DNA from: Stratiolaelaps scimitus
Lineage: Eukaryota; Arthropoda; Arachnida; Mesostigmata; Laelapidae
NCBI GenBank assembly: GCA_019614645.1
Contig: JABWDB010000005.1
Location: 3,070,001-3,134,000, forward strand
Reading direction: 5' to 3'
Length of the DNA stretch: 64,000 nucleotides
Below are positions 49,824 to 62,000 of this stretch, piece by piece. A program made the translations under genes and the position numbers. How positions within the stretch are numbered: position 1 is the first letter of the stretch; every line of letters begins with the position of its first letter. Under the pieces are notes generated by a model, which ran no database searches, was not told the DNA's origin, and was given only the letters and a program-made list of their open reading frames with translations.

Positions 49824-51868
49824 CGTTATTATATTTAGTAGCAAGTGTCAGAAGAACAGGGCCACGTCCCTGAACCCGATCAGCTATCGTCGACGAGACG
49901 CCACGACAGCGGGTGTTCCGTCTTTGCCAGCGCCACCAGGCATTAGTCGGCAGTATATAGACGGACTTTCGAGTGGACGGAGCCGTATCCCACTCAGCCG
50001 CTGCTTCGGCCGACGCTGATCCACTGCCGGCGGCTCAAACAGACAACACAGGCAAACGCGACGGCAACAGCTGCCCACATCGCACAGTTGGGTGGGCATC
50101 GAAAGCAGCAAGGATAGACGGGGTGCGGCGACTGGGGGGGCGGCCGCCGCCGCCGCCGCGGCTTTAATCCCGATCTGGCGGGGTAGATACTCGAGGAAGT
50201 CAGTACCTTCTGCCTAACCCCTTGCCAGCCCCACCTGCGGACTTGCCCCAACTCCGGCGAGCCTCTGATATCCCGCTACAACGAACTGACCATCCGATAT
50301 CTTTCAGCCTCGACGGCCGGCTCACCACAGATGTTCTGCAGCGAGTAATTGGCCCTCAGTAAGTGAAGCCTCCGGCCGTCAGCGCTTATGATCGCTTCGA
50401 TCCGCTCGAGCAGAGTTTCGAAATTAAGCGGCCGAGCATGGGGGTAAAGGGGGGGCGGCAGGCGGCAGTTGAGACTATCTGGAGGAAATAGCAGCACCGT
50501 CAGTATAAGCCTCGAAAATTTGTCCAGTATGGACGAAGTGTGGACACACATAGCAAAAAAAAAATAGCGGTGTAGTTGTGAGTACAACGGCCAGAGCAAT
50601 ATATAATGTAATATCTAGTTCGATGGTTCATGTCAGTTTGGGGTTGATTAAATTTGGGTAGGCGGCCATTTCGTCTTCGTTATATGCATACATAACGGGG
50701 ACGCCTGAGAGGGATAGGAGACTGCCGATAGAGAGTAAGCCTTGGTCGGACTCTTGTCGAGTCTGGTCTCCTACGGCCGCTTTGTAATAATGCCCGACGC
50801 AACGACGCCTGCCGTCGTTGCGATCAATGGGGCCGAGTTGGCCGCCACGCGCTAGCTGGGTCAAGTGGCTAAACTCATTACAAGCCATGTCGATGTTGAT
50901 TAGCTGAGGACGTTGATGAAGCAAGGCGCGAGGCTCTTGTCATATTTGCGACTAACCAATTTGGCTAGGATTTTCCAAAATTTCCCTCACAAACGGAAGG
51001 CCCACACTGCACAAGCCTACGGAGGGAATACCACAACGATTTCGTTCTACCTTGCCATGTTCTCTCTTAACTGCTTCAGCGCATTCAGCCAATAGTGTTA
51101 TAGTTTTGCAGAAGCACTTCCTCATACAGAGTTCCCTTGCACAACACGAGTAACGGACGTGAAAAATGATAAGTTCAGCACAACTCCTTGGGACATGGGT
51201 AGGTCCTTAAAGCAATGCTGCACTAGACAGCGGTACTTTTCTGCCATGCATCGTCAGCGGAGGGTCAGCACGAATGAAGCCTATTTATGTTGGAGTCGAC
51301 TATCGACGTAATCGACCATCGTGAGAGCATGAGTGATTTCCCGACGGCAACGAAAGAAAAAAGCAACTTGATACAGCATCGGCACATCTCCTCTTGCCCG
51401 TGCAGTGTCAAGCGTCCTTCCATGTCAAGCTTCGTATTTTCCATCGATGTTTTGGGGCGGCATATTGAACCTTCCGCCCTGTTCGTTCTCTTCCCGCTGT
51501 TAACCTCGTTCTCGCTTTTGTCTCGCTTTCTAACTTTAACAACCGGCAGGATTTGCCGGTGGAGTAGCCATTGCCGCCGCGGACCTCTTGTTGGCTGAGG
51601 GCGCCTGCGAGGGGGTCGGGAACATCGTCGGGAAAGCGATGCAAACGCAGATGAAAATTGTGCGAGAGACTGCCGAACGGGGAGGGGCGGGTCGGACCCG
51701 CTTGCTGTTCTTACTCTATACAAAGTTACCAATACTGCGGATATCCACGTACGACGCACTATAGAGAGCCACCGCCAACGACGACGTGCGCTGTGCCAAA
51801 GGCCCTAAGTGATTTTTTAATTTTAGAAAAAGAAAAATCAATATATCTCTGCTCGCCATTCTCTTCAA

Positions 51869-51902
<34 letters not shown>
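51869..51902. repeat. (CT)n microsatellite
   Basis: This is a CT tract of about 34 bp with one TTT interruption near its end. Confidence 0.95.
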
Positions 51903-53690
51903 TAGCTTTGGATCATATCCAAACCCAAGAGGCAGGCTGGCAGCTCACCAACCACCTAGCTAAACGATAGGTAGTCGAATGCCTCATCGACTTAGGCGAG
52001 TCGCCGGGGGGGGGCATACTATGTCGAGTCGACGGGGCAACCGAACGAGACCATAGGGGCTCGACGAAGACCCCGAGTACACCCCCGGACTATATGCTTG
52101 GAGTCCGGCTCACCGACCTCCGTCCCGTATCCGCGTGGCCCACCGCCAACGTTCGGCCGTGGAACGCAGCTTCTCGACGGGAATAACTCGATAGGGCTTG
52201 AAATAGAGAGAGGGATGAATGGGGTTGTTCCTGTACGACCAGCAGAGTGCCCCAGAGAGGGATGGGGTTCAACACTGAGACGCCGAACCTAAAATAGTCA
52301 CTAGAGCTCGCTTGCCAAAGTCGTCGTACACTGGCGGCTGCTTGAGAAGGATTGTTGCTGTTACGAAAACTGTCAGCAAAAATGGACGACCGACCGACCG
52401 ACCGACTGCAGGTAAGGCATGGAACGATGACTCCTGCTGCTCGCTCGCTCATATGACGACTCGATTTGCCTAACTCATGTTTGCTCCGCCTTAAGTTTTG
52501 CCGTTCCCGTGCAGCAGTGGTATTATACAGGAACGAGACGGGAACGAGATGATGGAAGCTGAGGCATCGTGACCTGCGCGTGGGGAGAGGCTGAACAGAC
52601 GCGACAACGGGGTTAGCCGACCCGATAGCGCTGCGGCGGCGAATGTGGAACGTTGGCAGTGACACAGTAGCAGGGAGGGCAATACGAGTTCTTGTTCGTT
52701 GCGCACTCGAGACGAGCGTCGAGCAATGCTATCCAGCGAGGTGGAGGACGCCAAGGCGAATCCTGTAGATATTCTCTGGTTGAACAGAGACATCCGAGCG
52801 CCATGACGGCCTTCGGTGGAGGCTCGATCAGCAGAGAGAGACAGGGATGTATGGAGAATGCGGGGGTGTACAGGCACGGCGTTTGTGTATGTGGCAAGAA
52901 ATGGCAAAGTCCGGTGCTACTAAAATATGAAACATCGAGAGGAAAGCGGGGTTTTGGGGTGGCAGCTTGTAGGTGGGAACGTCGCCCGGCCGCGGGCTGG
53001 AAGCATCAAGAGGAGTACATATCACAGCGTCACGATCGTCGGCCCGGCAACAGCGGGTTCGGTGAAACGAGAGGACTCTACGTCGGGATAAAACGGGCTA
53101 GAGCGAGCGAGCGAGAGAGAGAGAGACGCGGACAGATGCCACCACCACTTCCTCCTCCTCCTACTCCTCCTACTCCTGCTCAGGAGGCCTGTCCCCAGCG
53201 ACATCACCACTGCCGACATAGGTCTCTTCGTCTTCTTCGTCGTCGTTGCCGCTGTTGTTGTTGTTGTTGTTGCTGTTGCTATCGTTCCTTGTGAAATTGT
53301 GAAATGCGCCTGCCGAGAGTCACAGCCCCCCTAGTCTCCACCCTCACCGCTTCTGACCGACTTGGGCGGTGCTCGCCTGTCTGGCGTTCACTGCTAGCGT
53401 TGCGTTCCTTTCTACGGGGCTCGCAAGTTTCTTCTTTCGCTTGCTTCTCTCTAACACTGTCGTCGCAGCTCTTTGAAGGTTTGCAATGGCGAGCCTGCCC
53501 GCCGGTACGGCCTGATGTTACTGATGGCCTGCTGCTGCTGCTGCTGCTGCGGCTGGCGGTAGTGCCTATAGTTTAGCTAGGGGAACGGCGCAGGAACGAC
53601 AGCGTAGGAGTCAGGATTCGGGGGCCAGATGGATGGCCGGACCAGTGGCGGAAAAGAAACCCAAAGACGCCACCAGCATGGAAAGATGCG

Positions 53691-54425
53691 AGAGGCCGAA
53701 GGAGGGCCCACAGGACGGTCAGCTCGTTCGTCGCGCGAACGAATCGCCCACCGAGGGCAGACGAGACGGGGCGGGCGTCCCGTAGGGCCTTTGGTTCTGT
53801 CTTTTTTCACGATGCCTATTTCTCTTCGGGATCGTGTGATAAAGAATGAGAACGACGACGAGATCACGGGCCGGAGACACACAGCTCCGTAAAGAGCAAC
53901 GGTCGGCTCCTGATGGTTGGTTGGATCTTCGGCCGACAAGAAGGATTTCTTCTCGCTGCTTCTCCCTGCCACGCGAACGCTGGCAGGATGGCCAATTCGC
54001 TTTGCCACATATCGTAGAAAGTGTGTTCATTCTTTAGGCCTCACTCTGGGGGCGTGCTCTTGTATTACTAGGCGGGTTTTTCAACATATACACAATTCGT
54101 AGTGAATTGAGCCTCCTTAATTCTGGGGCGAACAGTTTTCTCAGCCAGAGACGAGCTAGCCAATACGACTAATGAATAAAAGCCTTAGCCACCCGACCCT
54201 GTACACATTAGTTAGGGTAGCATCAGGTCGCTCGAAGGCAAGAGTTGCCAATAGGAGGCCAAACGCCATCCGTAATACTATCACAAGATAAGAATCACTG
54301 AGTGGGATATTGGTTCCAACTGGGAGGATTGCAGTATTCAGGCGTAGCGTACCGCGGCAAGTGCTACTTCGTCTTCGATGTGACGCATACTAATACGGTG
54401 ACCTTGAGCAAATGTTTTCTCTGGT
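53691..54425. repeat. Tandem duplication, copy 1 (735 bp)
   Basis: This is the first copy of a direct tandem duplication. Every base I compared in the 735-bp unit is identical to copy 2, which follows with no spacer. The unit begins AGAGGCCGAAGG and ends TTTTCTCTGGT. The GC-rich first third and the AT-richer remainder carry no recognised gene. Open frames of 103-117 codons occur in both copies only because the sequence repeats. Confidence 0.95.
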
Positions 54426-55160
54426 AGAGGCCGAAGGAGGGCCCACAGGACGGTCAGCTCGTTCGTCGCGCGAACGAATCGCCCACCGAGGGCAGACGAG
54501 ACGGGGCGGGCGTCCCGTAGGGCCTTTGGTTCTGTCTTTTTTCACGATGCCTATTTCTCTTCGGGATCGTGTGATAAAGAATGAGAACGACGACGAGATC
54601 ACGGGCCGGAGACACACAGCTCCGTAAAGAGCAACGGTCGGCTCCTGATGGTTGGTTGGATCTTCGGCCGACAAGAAGGATTTCTTCTCGCTGCTTCTCC
54701 CTGCCACGCGAACGCTGGCAGGATGGCCAATTCGCTTTGCCACATATCGTAGAAAGTGTGTTCATTCTTTAGGCCTCACTCTGGGGGCGTGCTCTTGTAT
54801 TACTAGGCGGGTTTTTCAACATATACACAATTCGTAGTGAATTGAGCCTCCTTAATTCTGGGGCGAACAGTTTTCTCAGCCAGAGACGAGCTAGCCAATA
54901 CGACTAATGAATAAAAGCCTTAGCCACCCGACCCTGTACACATTAGTTAGGGTAGCATCAGGTCGCTCGAAGGCAAGAGTTGCCAATAGGAGGCCAAACG
55001 CCATCCGTAATACTATCACAAGATAAGAATCACTGAGTGGGATATTGGTTCCAACTGGGAGGATTGCAGTATTCAGGCGTAGCGTACCGCGGCAAGTGCT
55101 ACTTCGTCTTCGATGTGACGCATACTAATACGGTGACCTTGAGCAAATGTTTTCTCTGGT
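54426..55160. repeat. Tandem duplication, copy 2 (735 bp)
   Basis: This is the second copy, offset 735 bp from the first and apparently identical. After it the sequence continues AG then TACGAC, so copy 1 start and copy 2 end share only AG, a 2-bp microhomology. Zero divergence means either a very recent duplication or an assembly artefact from two reads or haplotypes. Confidence 0.95.
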
Positions 55161-55372
55161 AGTACGACTTCCAATGAACGGGAACATCAATACGGATGAA
55201 GGTCATCGTATGCTTCTACTTGTCACTTATTTTACTTGAGGCCTCAGACCTTCCAAGGGCCAGCAAGAAATAATTGTAGAATAATGCTGATGATAACGAA
55301 TGTCCAACTGCTTCTATGGCTGTATCATGCACAATATGGAAGATACCACGTATAGTACAACAATAACAAAAT

Positions 55373-55597
55373 ATGTATGCAATAAGTGTCGATCAATTTG
55401 CGCATGATAATGCGCAAATTGAAGCTAAAGCAACAATAAGAATAGCCATAGTTTCCATTCGGATGTTTGACGGTGAATATTTCAGCGTCCCCCAGTATCA
55501 ACAGCCCTTCGCGCATGACATCTCAATTTCTGTTTCGATCAAAGCCAAATATGTGGCGCTTGCAGAAACTTATACAGAACCTCATTGTATCACCTGA
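55373..55597 (+). mobile_element. Possible decayed Ty1/copia-type RNase H fragment
   Basis: An open frame of 74 codons ends with SISVSIKAKYVALAETYTEP. Ty1/copia retrotransposons have ...QPTVALSTxEAEYVALxEAxKE at the RNase H part of Pol, and the KAKYVALAETYTE match, with QYQQPF placed where KKQPT would be, is suggestive. The catalytic-site Glu of EAEY is replaced by Lys in KAKY, and I see no RT, integrase or LTR nearby. At best this is a decayed remnant; chance resemblance is possible. It overlaps the hairpin at 55393. Confidence 0.3.
55393..55422. repeat. 13-bp inverted repeat with 4-nt loop
   Basis: TCAATTTGCGCAT (55393-55405) and ATGCGCAAATTGA (55410-55422) are exact reverse complements separated by GATA. 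Such a perfect short-loop hairpin stands out from the surrounding sequence. It lies inside the possible retrotransposon remnant. Confidence 0.85.
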
Positions 55598-56931
55598 GCC
55601 ATCTTGGGTGAAAATTGAGTTGAAGCATCGCAGAGATTCTTAAACAGAGAGGCTGGCGTCGGGGAAGAAAGTCGAGCAATTTTTCCGCTCGGACGTCCGT
55701 GAAGTTAGTCAATGGCAGTCCGACGCATCGGACGAGAGCACCAGCGTTTGGCCAACCCGAACAAGGGCGGGAAGCAAACGGCTTCAAGGAGCCGCTTCGG
55801 GACACCCACAAGGCTCGAATCCCAGCTTGGCCATCCTGTTGGGCAGGTTCCATCAAGACCGCCGGCCACGCTATTATTGGCTTCGTTGAGGCGAACGATG
55901 GCGAGCGCCTGACCCTATTCTCCATGGAACAACAGGGAGACTCAACCAGCGAGCTCAGCCTCTCCCAGAAACAGAAGGGAGCGTGGCTGAGGTAGTGTGA
56001 GAGACGTGGCAGTGCGACAGCGCGAACAACAGCGGATGGCCGCTCTGCAGCCAGTTGTCGGTTGGAGCAATGTTGGCGCAGAAGGGTTGTGGGCCCCGGG
56101 CCTGGTCGGATTGGTGGAGTTTCGGCATGACTTCGGCAAAATTTTTTCTCGCCGATTCGTCGGCGACTGTCGGCCGGCCAGTGTACTGCTGTGCACGAGC
56201 TAGCCCAGCCTGGATGGAGACGAGTTAGTTTTCACCTCGCCTCTTTCGACGCACGATGACCTCGTAGAGGAGCAAGGGACGAGTGGGTATAGCGAAGAGG
56301 TTGGCGCGCCATAGGGAGCCCTACCTAGATGGAGAGGACAGGGTTAGCAGACTGGTGAGAAGAAGGAATTTGATCATTATACAATCCAATATCCATTAGC
56401 TATTACCAGGCGGCGGAGGTTGGCTGCGCCTGACTGCGTCTACCGCCCTCATCGGGCCCTGACCGGCCCCGTATAACCCCTGAGGTCCCCAATGCCCCCG
56501 CCCCCTCCAAAGGCCCGGTGTTCATGTAACCCTCCTGCGATGGTACTCCGCTGTCTCTGCGTTCACGAAGTCGCCTCGAGAGTTCATGCGAACATCAATG
56601 CACTAGCACCCTGCCTGCCTAAATAGTGGGAAAATGCCACGTGGATATGAGAATTTTCTCTTTCGGACCAGTGGTGGAGATAACTGGGACTTTGTCTAGA
56701 GATGGTGATAAGGCGGGTTATCTTGAGGCTTGTCGTGCGGCTTTCCTACGGGGCGAGAAACCACCTGCCCTCTACCTTCGTATGCAGGACACGTTCAAAG
56801 GAGAAATGAATGATGCAAGCATGGCAATCACATAAATTCACCTAAACGACGGTGTTTCGAACTTTGAAACAACGCACAGAGCAGTCGGCTACTTGAGCTC
56901 GAAGGTTGAGAGCAGCTTTATGAATGCAGCA

Positions 56932-56933
<2 letters not shown>

Positions 56934-56973
<40 letters not shown>

Positions 56974-56974
56974 G
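56934..56974. repeat. (TA)n microsatellite
   Basis: This is a TA tract of about 40 bp with a single TG interruption. Confidence 0.9.
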
Positions 56975-58386
56975 TTCCATTCGGACTATTTTCGGACAGC
57001 TCGCGGGATAACCTGGCGTACGCATACAATTTGTCGATTCGGAAATTGGATATAACTAAACTACATGTTCTTATGATTTAACGTGCATGTGTATTGGCCT
57101 CGAAATTACAAGAATCTAGCAATATTAGAGGGAATGGTTCTTGAAATTACATTTTGTGAGATTTGATTCCTATTTGTTGCTGATGAGTAACAACGGCGTT
57201 AACATTAGAGGAGGGTAGAAACGTTATCCATATAATAAATATGACGAAGTTGGAAATAGGGAATATATGATTTTTACCTTGTAGTTTATACCTTACAAAT
57301 CAAATTTGTGTACAATTATATTAGACATGCTCCATGTAAGGATAATGCCATTGCGAATAGCTTGGCAGACTTGTAGTTGTGGCAAAGAATTATTAGGATC
57401 ATTTAGTGTACTGGCGATGAAGGTCTCCCTTAGCCCCTACCCTTAGACGATGAACCTTACCTCAATATTATTCCTTACAAACTCAATATTTCTTTATCCG
57501 AGAACTTAAGCAGTGTGAAAACCGCAGTTCCATGAATAAACCTCAACATGGATGAATGAATAAATGCTACTTAATGCCTCGTTGATAAAGAAAAATGCTC
57601 TATGCCGGTTCGAAGCCCTCCAAGCGGCATGTGCGGACAGTGTTATCTATGCTTGACCGCTGTTCCTCTGATTATGACACAAACGCGAACCTTTCTCTCG
57701 AACACCGTATTCGTTACACTTACTACGGCATGAGTTTCACCCTGTATCCGCCTATTTGTCTATAGGCTCGCTAACACCGGCTATACGACTTCCTCTCACG
57801 AGTTCCACGTAAGCAGACAATGCCTCTTGGCCGCAGTTCAACCTGCAAACTGTTCAACGCTACGGACTGAGGCCACCGCGGCACGGGTCGAAGCCGATAC
57901 CGGACTCCTGGCCGGCTGTGACGCTTAGGGCGGTTGATATGTGGCGTCTTTTCCACCGAGAGCAGCAGCAGCAGTAGTACCAGGAGCAGGAGACCGACCG
58001 GCTGAGGCGAACACCATTTCGGAAGGGGGAGCGGAGGGCAGCAGCAGCAGCAGCCGCAAGTTCGCCTGGACGGATGACGTCGAAGGGGACGATCCCACCG
58101 GGGTGGAAGCCCAGTCGAACGTTGGGGAAAGTCGTGGGAAGGACTCTTGCAGGAGGGAATGCGAGAGGGACGACAGGACCTCTTCTCTTCTCCTTTATGG
58201 GAACATGACGACGTGAAGGCGGCCAGCTGAGGCCGGCCGGTCGCCTGACTGGGTTACTGCACAGAGGCTCTTTCCTATCCCAGCCTCCTCCTCGTCCTCC
58301 TCCTTCCTTCTCTCGTTCTCTCCGCTACCTCTTCGTAATGCACCTCCAGGCCTTTTAGAGTATCGATCCGAAGATTCGGCTGGCCC

Positions 58387-58415
58387 GGGGGTGGGGGGGG
58401 GGGGTGCGTTGGGGG
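58387..58415 (+). repeat. Long G run with quadruplex potential
   Basis: G4-5, T, G12 and a further G5 lie within 29 bp. Homopolymer length here may be uncertain because of sequencing error. Confidence 0.7.
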
Positions 58416-59003
58416 CACGCGGGAAGCGATGGTCGAGCAAAAGAAGGAACCCACCCCCAACCGGAAACGATGTTTTGCTCCCTTTTCCTCTCTCCCTGCT
58501 ACTCCTGTGCAAGATCCCTGCACCTTTGCCCGGCGGCTAGCAGGCAGCCCGAGCCCCGAACTACCGACAGGGTTGCCTGTGCCTCACCGTTGCCTGCCAT
58601 CCGTTCGCCTGTCGTACGGTCTGCCCGGATAACCAGGCTGCCCTGGTCCCGGCTGCACGTCTGACGTGTGTGCGCGCGTCGGCGGATGCCAGTGCTGCTG
58701 CTGCTGCTGCCGCCGGCACCGCTGCCCCCCCACAGGCTACTACTCCCGGCTTCGACGCGGCTGTGCGCCCGTTCGTTGCTGTATCCCACAGGCCGAACTC
58801 GCACATGTCCATGCCACAGCAGCATCGAGAGGAAAAACAGCAGCGGCACAGAGGCAACAGTGGCAGCAGTACATAGAAAGTAGTGGCTGCACATAGCTGC
58901 CAATCGACTCTGCCACCACCGCCCAGCTGTGCTATAGTAATCCAGCCTTGCTTGCTAGACAGCTATAAGGCAGACGGCTGCAGAAACGAAGGAAATGCTG
59001 GGT

Positions 59004-59004
<1 letters not shown>

Positions 59005-59034
<30 letters not shown>

Positions 59035-59037
59035 CAG
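59005..59037. repeat. (CAG)n trinucleotide run
   Basis: This is an almost pure CAG run with one CAA, the clearest of several CAG/CTG runs in the GC-rich half (others near 42277, 53524, 58037, 58694 and 60960). None lies in a supported coding exon. Confidence 0.9.
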
Positions 59038-62000
59038 TAGTACTGGGACTCGGGTTGTCAAGGTTTGTGCTGCTGCTGCTAGTGCTGGCCCCCCAAAGTA
59101 GTGATAGTAGTAGTTGCAATGGTACCAGTACTTGTAGAGGTAGGAGTGTATTGGAAGCCAAGGCACCAGAAGCAATACGCCAGGGGCAGGAGCGAGAAGA
59201 ACTCGAGGAGCTGCCGGCTTGGTCGGTTGGTTGGTGTATCGTTGAGCCAGTTGGTTCGCGACGTCGGTCACACGGAGGCAGGTCGAAGCTCAGCTGGGCA
59301 CTAGCAACGAGGAAGGCAACAGCGAAGAGGGTTCTACGGAGCACGCACGGCTTGGGAAGCGCCCAAGCCAGTGACGAACTCGACGGCGACGCAGGTAGCT
59401 AGCTGCTGCCGGCAGTAGCTCTCGTCGGTGAGCTACTCCGGCAACTCAACCACGAGAGACTGGGAGGCGCTGCGGGAGCACCAGCACCCTCGGTCAGTTC
59501 GGTGGCAGCGGTACCATACCCTGCAGGCTGCAGAAGCCAGGAGGCTGCACAACAACTAGGTCCCATACCCACGTCTAGGCTACGTTAGGCCCGTCCAGGC
59601 CAACAGACCAGGCCAGGCCAATACCCCAATATATATATATATACACTCACAGACACACGGTGGTGGAGCGAACGGTGGATTCAAGCGCGCACGGTGGTGG
59701 AGGAAACCGAACGGGGACGAAAGCGAAAAAGGAAGCCAACGAGGGAAAAGAGCCACGGTCGCTGTACCCTTCGCAATAACCTCGTTCTCCTCGTGCCGCC
59801 CTTATTTGGCTTTTGTTTCAAGTCTCCCGCCTTCTAGCCAGCCTGGCTAACCGCTCCTATTTCTCCTTTTGACTGAAGCTGCAACAGTAAGAAGGAGCAA
59901 TTCGCTAGCAGAGGAAATGGCCTAACCCCCGGGCACGCAGCGGTAGTAGATGAAGTCTCTAAACGAAAGACTTCATGAGAACTTTTGCCACGTTTTCGAT
60001 GGACGACGGATGAACCTTCAGTGCGTACATTGTCGACACATTACGATTATAGAAGAAAATCTATTGTCAATCTACAGACGCGTATCGTATCAATGAGGGG
60101 CAGCGATCAGTATACAACGATCGTAGTGATGCATTGTGTCGCCTTGGGAGTACGCAAAATCGCTACGATATCCTTTGGACTACATTACATTTGTGCACTT
60201 CGTACAAAGACAACGTCGGAATGAGAAGATAGAATAACGTCACGCTGAGAAGCACTGACGGGTGCTGTTTAGTGAACACTGATACCTCTCTCTCTCTCTC
60301 TCGATATGGTCGCATCACACATACACACAACCCATGGATAATATGTGTGCTATATATTCCTTCACAACCGCATTGTTTTGTGTATTTACTCGTAAAGTCC
60401 AAATCGGTTTGCAGTTTGCACGGGTCAGCAAAAGGACGAGAGATCGAAAAAGAGCGAGGGGCGGAGAGAGAGACAAAGAGAGAGAGCGAGAGAGAGATAG
60501 AAAGAGAATATACTTGTAAAGTCGCTATAAATCGCTGCCGCTGTTGAAGACAACGACCAACAGCAGCCTGCGTCGCTGTGTACCTTGCAGAGGGTAGGAC
60601 AGAGCCAGTCGGGCGTGGGAATGGTTTTCCCTGGAAAGTGGTCTTTCCGGGAAAAGAAAAAGGAAAAAAGGTGAAAAACAAGAGCGGTGTTGCCCGACTG
60701 ACCAATCGGGCACTGCAACCCCACGGACCTATACCATTCAGCCAGCATCTGGCTGTTTCGTGACGTTGGTCGGCTCGCTAGGCGGCCCTTCTTCAAACTC
60801 GGTAAACGAAGAAATATCGAGTGTTGGTTGCCCAGCTTGGTTGTCAGCTATCTTGCCCGCCAGCTCGCCACGGCTCCTACCGCCTGTGCAGCTCCACTTT
60901 CCCACTCTCGGCCGTTTGCCAGGGGCAACAGCAGTTTCTTACTGCGCGATTACCAGCCTTGCTGCTGCTGCTGCTGCTGCGTTCTACCTATGTTCTGCCC
61001 TCCTGTCACATGTGCTGCCGAACGGAGTGGGTAGAGGCGAACGGCAGAACTGCTGGTGGGAGGCTGGCAGACGTTTGGGCATCTCCGTTAGGCTAGCCAC
61101 CTTCACCTTAGAGCATCACATTCGACCACGCCACGGCTTACCACTCCCGCACCCGGTGGTTGCAGGCGCTGCGGTCGTGGCCAAGCAAGCCTCCTAGACC
61201 CTCTAACGTGGCCAACAGTAGCACAGCCAGCACGGCCGAGTTACCAGTGCAGCTGTCCAGCGTTTTCTTTTCTGATTCTCCAGCCTCCACTGTAGTGAAA
61301 CTATCGAAGTCAAAGCTCTTGCCACTAAAAACCAACGGCTCAATGCGCGGCCACGTAGAGCCCACGGTCCTCTGGGTTGTAAGACCGCTGCCTCGATACG
61401 ATTGCATTTTACTGCACGAATTTTTCAATGCAGGCGGTGGCACTTCGGTGACGAACAAACAATATATACTCGATTCGAGACCGCCGTTACATGTGCACAT
61501 GCGGCGGGATTATTTTAATATGGTATTTAGCAGACTTTACACGTTCGTGACATGTACGCATACACAACAATAATAATAATAACAACAACAATAATTAGTA
61601 CTATTATGCTATTTCGGCACAACCCAGCAGACGTTGAGCTCTGTCATAGTGTTCCCGCCGCAGCGTACCCTAGCGTGCAGACCGAGCCTGCGAAACCCCG
61701 CTTGCCACGATGTGAAATCAGACGGTCTCTCCCCTCGTGCACGATACTATCACTGCAAGAAAGAAAATCCTATTTGTTTTTCAGTCACAGGACAGTAGCA
61801 GGACAGGGCGGTCCTGTCAGGGGCCTGGGTGTTCCCCTTTCGCCGCCGCCATGCTCGGGTTCCTATTGGCGCGGTGATCCTCGTGAGCGAATCCAATGAC
61901 AACGAGTACATGGGCGAGGAACTGGCAAAGCAGGGGTTCTGGGGTCGCGAGGGACCGGTCGTGGGGTGGCGGCTGTTGTGATCTGGTTGTCCCTTGCGTA

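Noticed and set aside
53577..54008. 143-codon minus frame repeated in the second duplication copy
   Set aside because: The repeat of the frame follows from the DNA duplication itself; no domain and arginine/proline-rich composition typical of chance frames.
58499..58903. 134-codon minus frame with a hydrophobic, signal-peptide-like start
   Set aside because: Several overlapping frames are open in the same GC-rich, CAG-containing sequence; no family recognised and no convincing acceptor or conserved motif.
61138..61500. 120-codon minus frame ending in GAG TGG TAA at a possible donor
   Set aside because: An equally long frame is open on the plus strand over the same bases; no recognisable domain.
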